Shown here one piece after another: positions 39,735-47,998 of a stretch of 64,000 nt of DNA. Numbering within the stretch: the first letter of the stretch is position 1; each line of letters opens with the position of its first letter. The position numbers and the translations under genes were made by a program. This DNA comes from Thiothrix lacustris DSM 21227. Its GTDB lineage: Bacteria; Pseudomonadota; Gammaproteobacteria; Thiotrichales; Thiotrichaceae. The notes beneath the pieces are model-generated. The model made no database searches, was not told the DNA's origin, and saw nothing but the letters and a program-made list of their open reading frames with translations. The stretch is taken from assembly GCF_000621325.1 (NCBI RefSeq), contig NZ_JHYQ01000012.1, positions 1-64,000 on the forward strand. The letters run 5' to 3'.

Positions 39735-39760
39735 TATTGATTCTCCATCACAAACAAAAA

Positions 39761-39784
39761 AGGCGCTCTTGCGAGCGCCTTTTA
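39761..39784 (-). terminator. Intrinsic terminator after rpmE2 (bidirectional)
   Basis: AGGCGCTC (39761-39768), loop TTGC, GAGCGCCT (39773-39780). On the minus strand it is followed by six T, ending rpmE2. On the plus strand TTTT follows, so it may work both ways. Confidence 0.85.
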
Positions 39785-39817
39785 ATAATGCATCATTCTC
39801 GAACAGTCTGCTAGGGC

Positions 39818-40069
39818 TTACTTGCCGCCACGAGCATAACGGTTCTTGAACTTTTCCACGCGACCAGCAGTTGTATTAACAGCTTGCTTGCCGGTGTAGA
39901 ACGGGTGAGATTGGCTAGAAATTTCCACTTTGACCAGTGGGTATTCTTTGCCGTCTTCCCAAGCAATGTTTTCACGGGTGTTGACCGTGGAGCGGGTCAG
40001 GAACGCGAAGCCGCTAGTCAGGTCTTGAAAGACGACTTCTCTGTAGTTTGGATGAATGCCGGGCTTCAT
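39818..40069 (-). CDS. rpmE2: 50S ribosomal protein L31 type B (zinc-independent)
   Basis: 83 residues, starting [20 protein letters not shown]. It is the type B form: the CxxC zinc knuckles of L31 type A are missing, and the central [22 protein letters not shown] is typical. In other bacteria this paralogue replaces the zinc form under zinc shortage and is repressed by Zur. A Zur-type regulator lies 7 kb away. A type A copy is not present in this window. Confidence 0.96.
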   Translation of the reverse strand: MKPGIHPNYREVVFQDLTSGFAFLTRSTVNTRENIAWEDGKEYPLVKVEISSQSHPFYTGKQAVNTTAGRVEKFKNRYARGGK

Positions 40070-40120
40070 GTTGAAATCCTCAAGTTATTCGGTATATACG
40101 AAAAGCGCAACATACTAACG

Positions 40121-40813
40121 CTATTGCAGTGAAAGTTCAATCTCGGCTTGCACATTGACTTGCAAGTTCTGTTTGCCACCTTCTAACGAGGGGGCAGCGG
40201 GGGCGGCATCTGCTGACATCGCTGCCATGCGGTACATCGGCATAGGAGGGGATTCGCCGCCAACGGCTTGCACATCCAGGCGTACTACGCGGTATTCTGC
40301 CCGCCCCATCCCTGCCTTGAGTTGTTCGGCGCGGTCTTTGAAATTTTTCAGCGCTTGGTCGATCAGGGCTTTTTCGGTTTCAGCTTTAACTTCGGGGGAA
40401 ACGCTGTAGTTGATGCCTTCAATACGCAGTTTTTCCTGCAATTTGCCGAGCAAGCCGCTGAGGGCTTTGCTGTCCTTGCTTTTTAGCTGGATGCTTTGGC
40501 GGACTTGCCAGCCGGTGACGCGCCCGTCGGTGTACACCGGGTTGGTGGTGTAATTCAGGGTGCGGCTTTCCACGGCGGTTTCCGGTTTGGCCAGTTCCAG
40601 TGCCCAAGTGATGGATTGATTGACGGCATCTGCCATCGCGACGGTATCTTGCCCTTGCTGCTCGGCGTATAACACCGCCGCCAGCATATCGTTGGTTACT
40701 TCTTTTTCTGCCGTAACGGCAAAAGCAATCCGGTCGTAAACGGGCTTGTCTTCAGCATGGGCGGTGCTTAAGGCAGCTAGCCCCAGTAGTACCGCAGCGA
40801 GTGGCTTTTTCAT
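40121..40813 (-). CDS. SIMPL-domain (DUF541) exported protein
   Basis: 230 residues. Signal peptide AAVLLGLAALSTAHA (to about residue 20). The rest is a SIMPL/DUF541 domain: two halves with RTLNYTTNPVYTDGRVTGWQVRQSI, then KDSKALSGLLGKL and the closing LQVNVQAEIELSLQ. Such periplasmic or outer-membrane proteins have been tied to oxidative stress, but no reaction is known. 26 bases downstream of fabA on the same strand. Confidence 0.85.
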   Translation of the reverse strand: MKKPLAAVLLGLAALSTAHAEDKPVYDRIAFAVTAEKEVTNDMLAAVLYAEQQGQDTVAMADAVNQSITWALELAKPETAVESRTLNYTTNPVYTDGRVTGWQVRQSIQLKSKDSKALSGLLGKLQEKLRIEGINYSVSPEVKAETEKALIDQALKNFKDRAEQLKAGMGRAEYRVVRLDVQAVGGESPPMPMYRMAAMSADAAPAAPSLEGGKQNLQVNVQAEIELSLQ

Positions 40814-40839
40814 CAGGAATACTCCGTAGAAGCGTTCTG

Positions 40840-41355
40840 TTAGAAGTTGTCCGTTGAGGTGAACAGGCCGACGCGCAGGTCTTTGGCGGTGTAAATTTCA
40901 CGACCGTCTACTTCCATGCTGGCATCGCCAATACCCATCACCAGTTTGCGGGTAATGACCCGTGTCAAATCAACTTTGTAAGTCACTTTTTTGGCTTTTG
41001 GCAGCACTTGCCCAAAGAATTTCACTTCGCCCACACCCAAGGCACGTCCGTGACCGGGGTTGCCCAGCCAAGCGAGGTAGAATCCGATGATTTGCCACAT
41101 GGCATCCAGCCCCAGACAGCCAGGCATGACTGGGTCGCCGGGGAAATGGCAGTCAAAGAACCACAGGTCAGGGGTTACATCCAGTTCCGCGAGAATGTGG
41201 CCTTTGCCGTGTTTGCCGCCGTCAGCGCTGATTTCGACAACACGATCCATCATCAGCATATTCGGGGTGGGCAATTGGGCATTGCCGGGGCCGAACATTT
41301 CGCCACGGCCACATTGCAGGAGTTCTTCACGGGTAAAACTGGATTGTCTGGACAT
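40840..41355 (-). CDS. fabA: 3-hydroxydecanoyl-ACP dehydratase/isomerase
   Basis: 171 residues. Makes trans-2- and cis-3-decenoyl-ACP, the entry to unsaturated fatty acids. The hot-dog fold carries the catalytic His in [23 protein letters not shown] and the catalytic Asp in the next helix (LGLDAMWQ). Length equals E. coli FabA. No fabB is adjacent. Confidence 0.96.
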   Translation of the reverse strand: MSRQSSFTREELLQCGRGEMFGPGNAQLPTPNMLMMDRVVEISADGGKHGKGHILAELDVTPDLWFFDCHFPGDPVMPGCLGLDAMWQIIGFYLAWLGNPGHGRALGVGEVKFFGQVLPKAKKVTYKVDLTRVITRKLVMGIGDASMEVDGREIYTAKDLRVGLFTSTDNF

Positions 41356-41405
41356 AATGCAAGCTCAAAAGTGTCTTTAAAGCCAAGATTGTAACGGAAT
41401 CTGTC

Positions 41406-42269
41406 TCAGAAAGCATAATCAACTGCAAGCCCGATAAACACGGCCATCCCCAGCCAGTGGTTATTCAGGAAGGCTTGCAAGCTAGGCAAAGGTTCACGGT
41501 GACGGATCAGCCATTGTTGGTAAACTGATAGTCCTGCCGCCACCAGCAAGCCTAACCAATACCAGCCACCCAAGCTGCTGAGGATACCTACCCACGCTAG
41601 TAGTAACAGGGTTAACACTTGCAGTATGCCAATCAGGAGGCGGTCATGTTGCCCGAACAGGATGGCGGTGGATTTCACTCCGATTTTCAGGTCATCTTCG
41701 CGGTCACACATGGCGTACATGGTGTCATAGGCTGTCGTCCACAACACCGCTGCCAGAAATAACAACCATGCCACCAAGGGCGGCATTTCCCCGGTGACAG
41801 CCGTGAAGGCCATCGGGATGGCCCATGCAAATGCTGCCCCGAGATGTACCTGCGGCAAATGGTGAAAGCGTTTCATGAAGGGGTAAGTGGCAGCCAGCAG
41901 TACAGCCACCAGTGACAGGGCAATGGTCAGGCCATTCAGTAGTAGTGCCAGCAAAAATGAGAGGATTCCCAGTACAGCAAATACGCCCAGGGCTTCTGTG
42001 GGGGTAATCAGCCCGGCGGCGAGCGGGCGGGTTTTAGTACGGGCAACGTGTGGGTCAACCTTGCGGTCAGCGTAATCATTGATGGCGCAACCGGCGGAAC
42101 GCATCAGTACCACGCCTGCAACGAAAACCAGCAAGATAGTCAGATCCGGTACACCTTCGGCAGCGATCCACAAAGCCCAGAGGGTCGGCCACAACAGCAG
42201 GTAGATGCCGATAGGCCGGTCAAGCCGTACCAAACGGGCGTAATGGTGCAATTTTTCCATGACAGCCAC
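41406..42269 (-). CDS. ubiA: 4-hydroxybenzoate octaprenyltransferase
   Basis: 287 residues, about eight membrane helices. The two Asp-rich prenyl-diphosphate motifs are visible: [12 protein letters not shown] (N/DxxxD) near residue 65-76 and [13 protein letters not shown] near 188-200. It attaches the polyprenyl tail to 4-hydroxybenzoate in ubiquinone synthesis. No ubiC was found next to it. Confidence 0.96.
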   Translation of the reverse strand: MAVMEKLHHYARLVRLDRPIGIYLLLWPTLWALWIAAEGVPDLTILLVFVAGVVLMRSAGCAINDYADRKVDPHVARTKTRPLAAGLITPTEALGVFAVLGILSFLLALLLNGLTIALSLVAVLLAATYPFMKRFHHLPQVHLGAAFAWAIPMAFTAVTGEMPPLVAWLLFLAAVLWTTAYDTMYAMCDREDDLKIGVKSTAILFGQHDRLLIGILQVLTLLLLAWVGILSSLGGWYWLGLLVAAGLSVYQQWLIRHREPLPSLQAFLNNHWLGMAVFIGLAVDYAF

Positions 42270-42271
42270 CC

Positions 42272-42589
42272 TTATTGGGGGTCAAGCATGAGGCGTTCGA
42301 CGGGTTTACCGTGTTGCAAGTGACTTTCGATGATTTCGTCAATGTCTGTTTGATCGACGTAGGTATACCAGATGGCTTCGGGGTACACGACGATGACGGG
42401 GCCTTCGGCGCAACGGTTGAGGCAACCGGCGGAGTTGATGCGGGATTGGCCGTCTTTGTGCAGACCCAGTGCCTTGGTGCGTTGCTTGGCATAGTCACGC
42501 ATGGCTTGGGCATCGAACGTAGCACAACAGGCATCACCGTTTTCACGCTGATTGGTGCAGAAAAAGACGTGGTGTTGGTAATAACTCAT
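42272..42589 (-). CDS. Thioredoxin-like 2Fe-2S ferredoxin
   Basis: 105 residues. Cysteines at 11 (FFCTN), 21/22 (ACC), 56 and 60 (GCLNRC) give the pattern of the thioredoxin-fold ferredoxins, and the ending [18 protein letters not shown] is typical. The electron partner is unknown. It precedes ubiA by 2 bases on the same strand, so the two are likely co-transcribed. Confidence 0.9.
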   Translation of the reverse strand: MSYYQHHVFFCTNQRENGDACCATFDAQAMRDYAKQRTKALGLHKDGQSRINSAGCLNRCAEGPVIVVYPEAIWYTYVDQTDIDEIIESHLQHGKPVERLMLDPQ

Positions 42590-42654
42590 GGGGTGTGGCC
42601 TGCCTGAAGGATAATGGTTTGATTATGCCAGAGGGAAGGATACCCACAAAATAA

Positions 42655-42680
42655 AACAGGGCGGAAAAATCCACCCTGTT
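42655..42680 (-). terminator. Terminator after the Ala/Pro-rich lipoprotein gene
   Basis: AACAGGG (42655-42661) pairs with CCCTGTT (42674-42680) with further GGA/TCC pairing inside. On the minus strand the stem is followed by TTATTTTGT, a modest T-rich tail. Confidence 0.65.
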
Positions 42681-42708
42681 TCGTATTCATCAGCCTAACG
42701 GCTAGTGA

Positions 42709-42915
42709 TCACTTTGGTGCAGCAGCAGGTGCAGCTTGGTCAGCAGCAGGTGCTGCTTGAGCTGGCATAGCTTGGTCAGCAGCAGGTGCAGCAGCAGGTG
42801 CAGCAGCTTCAGCTTTAGGTGCTTCAGCTTTAGGTGCTTCAGCAGCTTTTTCGCCACAAGCAGTCAGAGCGAAAGCAGCCAGCAGCGCAGCGATCAGCAG
42901 ACGATATTGAGTCAT
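42709..42915 (-). CDS. Small Ala/Pro/Glu-rich lipoprotein
   Basis: 68 residues. Signal peptide with lipobox ALTAC (Cys20). The mature 48 residues are low complexity: APKAEAPKAEA repeats then PAADQAMPAQAAPAADQAAPAAAP. Almost no aromatic or charged side chains beyond the first part. It could span or spread in the periplasm like other Ala-rich envelope lipoproteins; function unknown. It has its own terminator, so it is a monocistronic unit. Confidence 0.75.
   Translation of the reverse strand: MTQYRLLIAALLAAFALTACGEKAAEAPKAEAPKAEAAAPAAAPAADQAMPAQAAPAADQAAPAAAPK
42717..42845. repeat. Internal direct repeats in the lipoprotein gene
   Basis: Two tandem copies of a TCAGCTTTAGGTGCT unit and two copies of GCTTGGTCAGCAGCAGGTGC, with several shorter AGCAGCAGGTGC units. 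They encode the APKAE and AADQA repeats and make the tract prone to slippage and length change. Confidence 0.7.
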
Positions 42916-43128
42916 TGTTTTATCTCCACAAAAGTTGACTTTAGAAAAAATTTTAGGCTATAGCAGCATTTGATACACAGCTATAACCCGATAATCTTCA
43001 TGATTCCTTGAAAATTACCTGTCTATATGAGCAATCCTTGCTTCCCTGTGATTGGGATTCCTACAATGCTAATCGTAGCACTGTTTTTGAATTTGTGTAT
43101 AAGTTTTTAATTAAATATTAATAAAGAT

Positions 43129-43491
43129 TTATTGGGTATTAGGTGTATTGTTCATGCTGACTAGTACGCCATTTACCTCTGCTCCTTCATCCATCTGTAT
43201 TTCCATATAGTGAATGTTACCGTTTACCTGAGCAGTGGATTTAAGCGAAATACGGCGAGAGACAAATACATCGCCTGATATTTTACCTGAAACGACTACC
43301 AATGGCGCTCGTATCTCTCCTGTAACCTCGCTATCTCCTTGAATATATAAGGATGCCCGAGAATCTACAGGAGCAATAATGTTGCCATTAACTTTGCCAT
43401 GGACATATAAATTATTTTGGAAGGATATGTTGCCAACAATTTCCAGGTCTTTTTCAAGCAACGATGCCGAAGAGGTGTTTCTGGTGGTCAT
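43129..43491 (-). CDS. Bactofilin (polymer-forming cytoskeletal protein)
   Basis: 120 residues. A central bactofilin beta-helix is formed by short repeats with alternating hydrophobics: LEIVGNISFQNNLYVHGKV, GDSEVTGEIRAPLVVVSGKI, SGDVFVSRRISLKSTAQVNG. Disordered tails flank it. Bactofilins polymerise without nucleotide and place cell-wall enzymes, chemoreceptors or motility parts at defined sites. It stands beside a coiled-coil membrane gene on the same strand and a GTPase module on the other. Confidence 0.9.
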   Translation of the reverse strand: MTTRNTSSASLLEKDLEIVGNISFQNNLYVHGKVNGNIIAPVDSRASLYIQGDSEVTGEIRAPLVVVSGKISGDVFVSRRISLKSTAQVNGNIHYMEIQMDEGAEVNGVLVSMNNTPNTQ

Positions 43492-43564
43492 GGGTTTATC
43501 TTGTTTATGAGGTCGGTAAAGTTAGGGTAATGGGAGAAGATAGTAGCAGGTGTTATGTGAAACA

Positions 43565-43972
43565 TCATGCTTTATTATTATCAGCATCTCCATCTCGGAT
43601 TTTTTCTAGTTCATGTTCCAATACAGCAATAGTGTCATCACGCATTTGTAGGTCATCCATCAACACTTGTACGCGTATTTCATACATTTCTAAGCGTTCC
43701 AGCACGTCGTCATCTTGATGAGAGCTATTTTCTAGGCGAGTTTGGAATTTTTCGATACGCTCTTCTGCTTCTTTCAGGTCGCGTCGTAAAGTCGCATTGT
43801 CACGATGACATTGTTCTAATCTGAAGCGGGCATCAAAAGGATTTTCAGTGGGATCTGGTAGTTGGGTACGTTGGTTTTGTGTATTTTTGTTACACATCCA
43901 CCAGCCTACCATTAGGCCGACAACACTGGAAATAGTTAAAAGAACAGCAATTTGTATGGTTAGATAAAACAT
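43565..43972 (-). CDS. Membrane-anchored coiled-coil protein
   Basis: 135 residues from the ATG at 43970-43972, which has a GGGAG ribosome site; the frame is open for 33 further codons upstream without one. A membrane helix at about 5-25 (IQIAVLLTISSVVGLMVGWW) is followed by a cytoplasmic Asn/Pro linker. A coiled coil follows from about residue 50 (LEQCHRDNATLRRDLKEAEERI) to the end. The plan mirrors the longer protein at 51188-51889. Unknown family; likely an envelope scaffold. Confidence 0.65.
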   Translation of the reverse strand: MFYLTIQIAVLLTISSVVGLMVGWWMCNKNTQNQRTQLPDPTENPFDARFRLEQCHRDNATLRRDLKEAEERIEKFQTRLENSSHQDDDVLERLEMYEIRVQVLMDDLQMRDDTIAVLEHELEKIRDGDADNNKA

Positions 43973-44156
43973 CAACTCCCTCGGATTTTCATCATTCGCC
44001 AGTCTTATTGTAGCAGTATCATTCCAATAGAGAACTTCGCCTTTCATCAGAAAAATATTTTTCCATAACATTTATAGACTATGATTAAAAAGTCTTCTAG
44101 TATCTGAATACAATATACTATAAGCCACTTGTTGAGTGTTGAGTGTGACTTTAAAT

Positions 44157-44873
44157 ATGCTAGAAAAATTATTACGTAGTGGCAGTGTGCAGCCATCACC
44201 GGAATTGCCGTTAGCCTTTAGTCTTTCGTCTGACCATCAACTGCGTCTCCAGCATTACCCAGATCCATTTGGAGCTTGGCGCTTTCTGTCACATCATGTT
44301 CGGCGTTATCCGCATGATTTGCGTGCTCATACCCAACGGATTTTATTGGCACAACAAGAAGCTTTGCGTAGCCGTTTAGTGGGTAGTTTGCAGGACTTGT
44401 TTCTTGCCTTAGGTGATGCCGGGCATTTGTTACGTGATCATTTGTTCCACTTGGTGAGAGATGATTTGACGCAAGCTGATGAGTTGTTCTTCCAGCAGTG
44501 GTTGCAGACAGGTGCAAATGCTGAGTCATCTCAGCAATGGCATGAGGGTTCTGTACTGGCTACAGGGCAAGAAACGGCCTCGATGAAGCTGCTAGTGCTT
44601 GAGCGTAGTCAGGAGATAGCGGAGTATTCCAGTGTAATGGAAGAAGTCTTTGCTTGTTTGGAGTATGGTCAAGTGGATACAGCTCAGGTATTGCTAGAAG
44701 CAGAGGTAACGGCAGGCAGGGCTGACGAGGCTATGGAACAAGAGCTTGTGAACATTTATCAGTACACGCGCAGCAAGGATGGGCTGGCAAACATGATTAA
44801 ACACATACAGGAAACAGGACGCGAGGTTTCGACGCTGTGGCTTAAAAAGCAGCAGGAATCAGAGCAGTGGTAA
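44157..44873 (+). CDS. Hypothetical protein with FimV-C-terminal-like TPR, first gene of the GTPase module
   Basis: 238 residues from the ATG at 44157; GTG at 44136 is an alternative. The first 150 residues are helical and unrecognised (GAWRFLSHHVRRYPHDLRAH, AQQEALRSRLVGSLQDLFLALG). Residues about 165-215 read SSVMEEVFACLEYGQVDTA, then QVLLEAEV and ELVNIYQYTRSKDGL. These resemble the TPR pair of FimV/TspA proteins (LAYGRYDQAEELL type). No signal peptide or membrane helix, so it is cytoplasmic. It probably docks to the LysM/FimV protein encoded at 49238. Confidence 0.55.
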   Translation: MLEKLLRSGSVQPSPELPLAFSLSSDHQLRLQHYPDPFGAWRFLSHHVRRYPHDLRAHTQRILLAQQEALRSRLVGSLQDLFLALGDAGHLLRDHLFHLVRDDLTQADELFFQQWLQTGANAESSQQWHEGSVLATGQETASMKLLVLERSQEIAEYSSVMEEVFACLEYGQVDTAQVLLEAEVTAGRADEAMEQELVNIYQYTRSKDGLANMIKHIQETGREVSTLWLKKQQESEQW

Positions 44874-44900
44874 AAAAATAACGATACGCAGGCTGGATTT

Positions 44901-46283
44901 ATGTTGAAACATTCCAAATCAGGCCCCTTGAAAGTGGCACTTCTGGCAATTAGCCCGCATAACAGGGCAATTCTTGAGTTCTTTTTCTCAGGTGCTGGTC
45001 GTAACCTCTTCAAGGTGGTGATAGATACCGAGGCTGATGCTTTTATTCTGGATTATGACCATCCAGATGCTAAAGAGGATTGGCACAAGCAAGAGGCTCT
45101 ACAGAAACCTGGCATTATTCTATCTGTGCACCAAATAGATTTGCCATTGTGCATCTGGATTCCCAAGCCTTTGACGTCGCGAGCGCTGACGGAGGCGGTA
45201 GAGAAAGTTCAGGAGTTAATGGTAACCCAACCTGCTCTCGCTGGTTCCTTGTCTCATCCTGTTGGTAAGCTAGAAAGAGGGGATACTCAAGCGAAGGAAA
45301 TTGTTCGTGAGTCGCAGCACTTTCGTGACCTTCCCAAGCCTTTCGGTATACCTGAGCGTGCTGATAGGGTGGATAAAAAATTACGCTCTTTGATGATCAG
45401 TTTACCTGACGATGCTGATGATGAAGAGGTGGTTTTGCCTCTTGTGTCAGTGGAACCCACAGCGCCAACTTCAGCTCCTGTCACTGTTTTTGATCCGGCA
45501 GAAACGAATATTCCCTTGGAAGAGATTGATCGTCCAATCGAATCGACTGCTTCACAGGCAGAGGCTGAGCTTCGCTGGAAAACGTTATGTGGTGAGCAGG
45601 ATGATGTACAGGCATCTTCCGATATTGCCTTGTTTACGCCAGAAAATTATTTATTAGCAAGTGTGTTAGATGCGTTGCGGCAAGCGCAAGAAGTTCAGCA
45701 GACCCTTCACCTTAAGCTTTCTGCACAGCATTATGCTTTATTGATGCCGAAACAAGGGTTAGCTTTCTGTACTCTGGACACTCGGTCTGAAGAATTCCGC
45801 ACTTTGTGCAATAATCCAGTACAAACCGGACAATTTGCACTACATATACCTGATGCTAAGGAACTTGAGCAAATGGAACCGCCAACTCAGGGTGACCCCA
45901 ATGCCCTGCTGTTGGATCTTGAGGCGTTTGTATGGGTCAGTAGTCTGTTGACAGCAAGGGGTCGTTTAGGACGCGGTGTTGATATTGAACAAAAAATTGT
46001 TCTGAAATACTGGCCTAACTTGACTCGTCTGGAGCAGTTCCCCCACATCATGCGTATAGCTGCCCTGTGGAATCAACGTCCAGCCAATGTGTTGGAGATC
46101 GCGAAGGCGCTGAATATCCCGCAGCGGTATGTATTTGCATTCCATACTGCTGCCACTGCGCTTAACCTGTTTGAAATGGATCAGAACAAACTCAACATCC
46201 GTGAAAAAGAGAAACCAAAGCAAGAAAACCGTGGTTTCTTCTCGCGCTTTTTGAAGCGTTTGTTGGGAGGGGGGACGAACTAG
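44901..46283 (+). CDS. Pseudo-receiver-like regulatory protein of the GTPase module
   Basis: 460 residues. Residues 10-110 look like a degenerate receiver domain: a first strand (LKVALLAISPHNRAILEFFF), an aspartate in AFILDYDHPDA at the position of the phospho-acceptor, and an IWIPKPLTSRALTEAVEKV end with the conserved Lys-Pro. A disordered acidic linker spans about 120-230. The C-terminal half has a helical, winged-helix-like region (NVLEIAKALNIPQRYVFAFHTAA) and a basic amphipathic tail (RGFFSRFLKRLLGG) that may touch the membrane. Not a recognised family. Confidence 0.55.
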   Translation: MLKHSKSGPLKVALLAISPHNRAILEFFFSGAGRNLFKVVIDTEADAFILDYDHPDAKEDWHKQEALQKPGIILSVHQIDLPLCIWIPKPLTSRALTEAVEKVQELMVTQPALAGSLSHPVGKLERGDTQAKEIVRESQHFRDLPKPFGIPERADRVDKKLRSLMISLPDDADDEEVVLPLVSVEPTAPTSAPVTVFDPAETNIPLEEIDRPIESTASQAEAELRWKTLCGEQDDVQASSDIALFTPENYLLASVLDALRQAQEVQQTLHLKLSAQHYALLMPKQGLAFCTLDTRSEEFRTLCNNPVQTGQFALHIPDAKELEQMEPPTQGDPNALLLDLEAFVWVSSLLTARGRLGRGVDIEQKIVLKYWPNLTRLEQFPHIMRIAALWNQRPANVLEIAKALNIPQRYVFAFHTAATALNLFEMDQNKLNIREKEKPKQENRGFFSRFLKRLLGGGTN

Positions 46284-46287
46284 CCTT

Positions 46288-46830
46288 ATGAGTATGATCA
46301 ACCGTAAAATCATTTTTACCGGCCCCGTGGGTGCAGGCAAAACGACTGCTATTGCTTCCATCAGTGATATCAAACCGATTGCTACCGATGAGTATGCGTC
46401 GGACATGACCAAAAGTCGTAAGCCGCAAACGACTGTTGCAATGGATTATGGTCTGATACGTTTGAGTGAAAACGAGAGGGTGCATTTGTATGGCACACCT
46501 GGTCAAGAGCGCTTCGATTTTATGTGGGATATTCTCACTAAAGGTGGAATCGGTTTAATTCTGCTGCTTGACAACACTCGCCATGATCCCTTTCAGGATA
46601 TTCGCTTCTACACTAATGCGTTTCGTGATTTTATCGAAAAGCAACAGATGGTCGTAGGCGTCACTCGGATGGACTTGCAACGTAAACCGAGTTTACCTGA
46701 GTACCGGCATTATCTGGAGTCGTTGTCGTTACAGGCTCCCGTATTTGAGGTGGATGCCCGTAGCAACAAAGATATCACTATGTTACTTCAGGCGCTGCTG
46801 TTCTCGCTGGATCCAGGAGTAATCAGCTGA
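46288..46830 (+). CDS. Conservon/MglA-type small GTPase
   Basis: 180 residues. G1 is GPVGAGKT (12-19). A TTVAMDYGLIRL stretch (48-59) is the effector region. The switch II motif is YGTPGQERF (68-76) with Thr in place of the usual Asp, as in conservon CvnD proteins. The base motif is TRMD (126-129) instead of NKxD. This is the family of bacterial Ras-like proteins that work with roadblock partners to switch polarity or signal downstream of receptors. The stop overlaps the next start by one base, so the two are coupled. Confidence 0.85.
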   Translation: MSMINRKIIFTGPVGAGKTTAIASISDIKPIATDEYASDMTKSRKPQTTVAMDYGLIRLSENERVHLYGTPGQERFDFMWDILTKGGIGLILLLDNTRHDPFQDIRFYTNAFRDFIEKQQMVVGVTRMDLQRKPSLPEYRHYLESLSLQAPVFEVDARSNKDITMLLQALLFSLDPGVIS

Positions 46831-47477
46831 TGAGTGAATATATACTCACTGAAAACTTGTACTTGGGTATTACTCCAGCTGGTACTTATTATGCAGTGCA
46901 GGATAATGCGGAAGAGTCCGGCCGGTTGTTTTTACACCGTTTATTGCAAGAAGCTGTGACGCCACTATTTACGGTGGATGTGGCTTGTGAATTAAGTGGT
47001 TATAAAAAAAAGCGGGCATTAGAGTTCGTACACTGGATGCAAGAAGCAGGGTTGATCGTAGGGCAAGAGAGCAGTGAAACAGCCCCAACAGAAACCTTGG
47101 AACGCTTGCTGCCCAAGTTGCTGCGTACCCTGTCAGATGAGGGTAAAGCTATTCTGGCAGAAAGCAGAGGATTGTATTTGGGAAGTGCTGGGTTTACTCA
47201 CGAGGCGGCTGAAGAGTTGGCAGCGTTAAGTGCTAACCTGACAACAGTGTATACGCGCCACAAGGAGTTGCTGCATGGTAATCTTGGCTATCGTCAACGT
47301 GCTTGGGGATTGGTGGATGCCAGCGGTAACAGTGAAGTGGGATTTTGGCCCTTATACATCGGACAAAACCGTTTCACGTTGATTATAGGTGGTATCCCAC
47401 AATTCAATCAGCCCGATTTCAAACGTTTGGTGTGGGCGCTGGAAATGCGCTACGGCAATACTGAAATACCTGTCTAA
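46830..47477 (+). CDS. Winged-helix plus roadblock-like partner of the GTPase
   Basis: 215 residues. Residues about 45-80 (LFTVDVACELSGYKKKRALEFV) look like a winged helix, comparable in place to conservon CvnC. From about 95 the pattern (AESRGLYLGSAGFTHEAAEEL, then AWGLVDASGNSEVGFWPLYI and RFTLIIGG) follows a roadblock/LC7 fold: a two-residue turn, helix and long central strand pair. It begins on the last base of the GTPase gene. No close family recognised; the reading as a second roadblock protein is inference. Confidence 0.5.
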   Translation: MSEYILTENLYLGITPAGTYYAVQDNAEESGRLFLHRLLQEAVTPLFTVDVACELSGYKKKRALEFVHWMQEAGLIVGQESSETAPTETLERLLPKLLRTLSDEGKAILAESRGLYLGSAGFTHEAAEELAALSANLTTVYTRHKELLHGNLGYRQRAWGLVDASGNSEVGFWPLYIGQNRFTLIIGGIPQFNQPDFKRLVWALEMRYGNTEIPV

Positions 47478-47514
47478 CTATAAGTTTATATTGATAATTA
47501 AGGAGATAAAATCC

Positions 47515-47877
47515 ATGCGCTCTGAAATGCTGAATTCCATCCTGAGTGACTTGAATGGTTCTTCTGCGGACATTGAAGCTTCTGCTGTTTTGTCTACAGA
47601 TGGCCTAATGATGGCTTCCATGCTTCCCGGTGGGATGGATGAAGACCGTGTGGGTGCGATGAGTGCCGCCATGTTGTCATTAGGGGATCGCACTGCTGAA
47701 GAACTGGCTCGTGGTGCACTCGAACAAGTGCTGATCAAGGGCGCCAGGGGCTATATCCTGATGACGCACGCTGGGAATGAGGCAGTGGTGACAGTATTAG
47801 CAAAGCCTAATGCTCGTCTTGGCCTGATATTTTTGGATGTTAAACGTGCAGCAGAAAATATCGGTAAAATTATATAA
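47515..47877 (+). CDS. Roadblock/LC7-domain protein (MglB/CvnB-like)
   Basis: 120 residues from the ATG at 47515, with AAGGAG 10 bases upstream; the frame is open earlier but without a ribosome site. The whole protein is one roadblock domain: LNSILSDLNGSSADIEASAVLSTDG, MMASMLP, AAMLSLGDRTAEELARG, VLIKGARGYILMTHAGNEAVVTVLA. Such proteins dimerise and act as GTPase-activating or scaffold partners of MglA-type G proteins. It follows the GTPase and its other partner in the operon. Confidence 0.88.
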   Translation: MRSEMLNSILSDLNGSSADIEASAVLSTDGLMMASMLPGGMDEDRVGAMSAAMLSLGDRTAEELARGALEQVLIKGARGYILMTHAGNEAVVTVLAKPNARLGLIFLDVKRAAENIGKII

Positions 47878-47998
47878 ATAGTGCCGAGTGCCTGATTATT
47901 GTAAATAATAATAAGAAAGTTGCTCAGTCAATGCAGTCTTAACGTGTGCGGAATGAGTGTGCCGCACAGATTGCATGGGGTCAACACGGAGAGATGCG

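Noticed and set aside
40100-40130. GCAACATACTAACGC upstream of rpmE2 as a Zur box
   Set aside because: Shares GCAACATA with the dyad at 32069 but the second arm does not pair, so the match is probably chance.
42717-42845. Repeated AGCAGCAGGTGC units as a CRISPR array or phase-variable tract
   Set aside because: Units are in frame inside a lipoprotein gene, unevenly spaced and without spacers.
47370-47384. GTTTCACGTTGATTA as a distant parS site
   Set aside because: Only one half matches; the second arm is absent.
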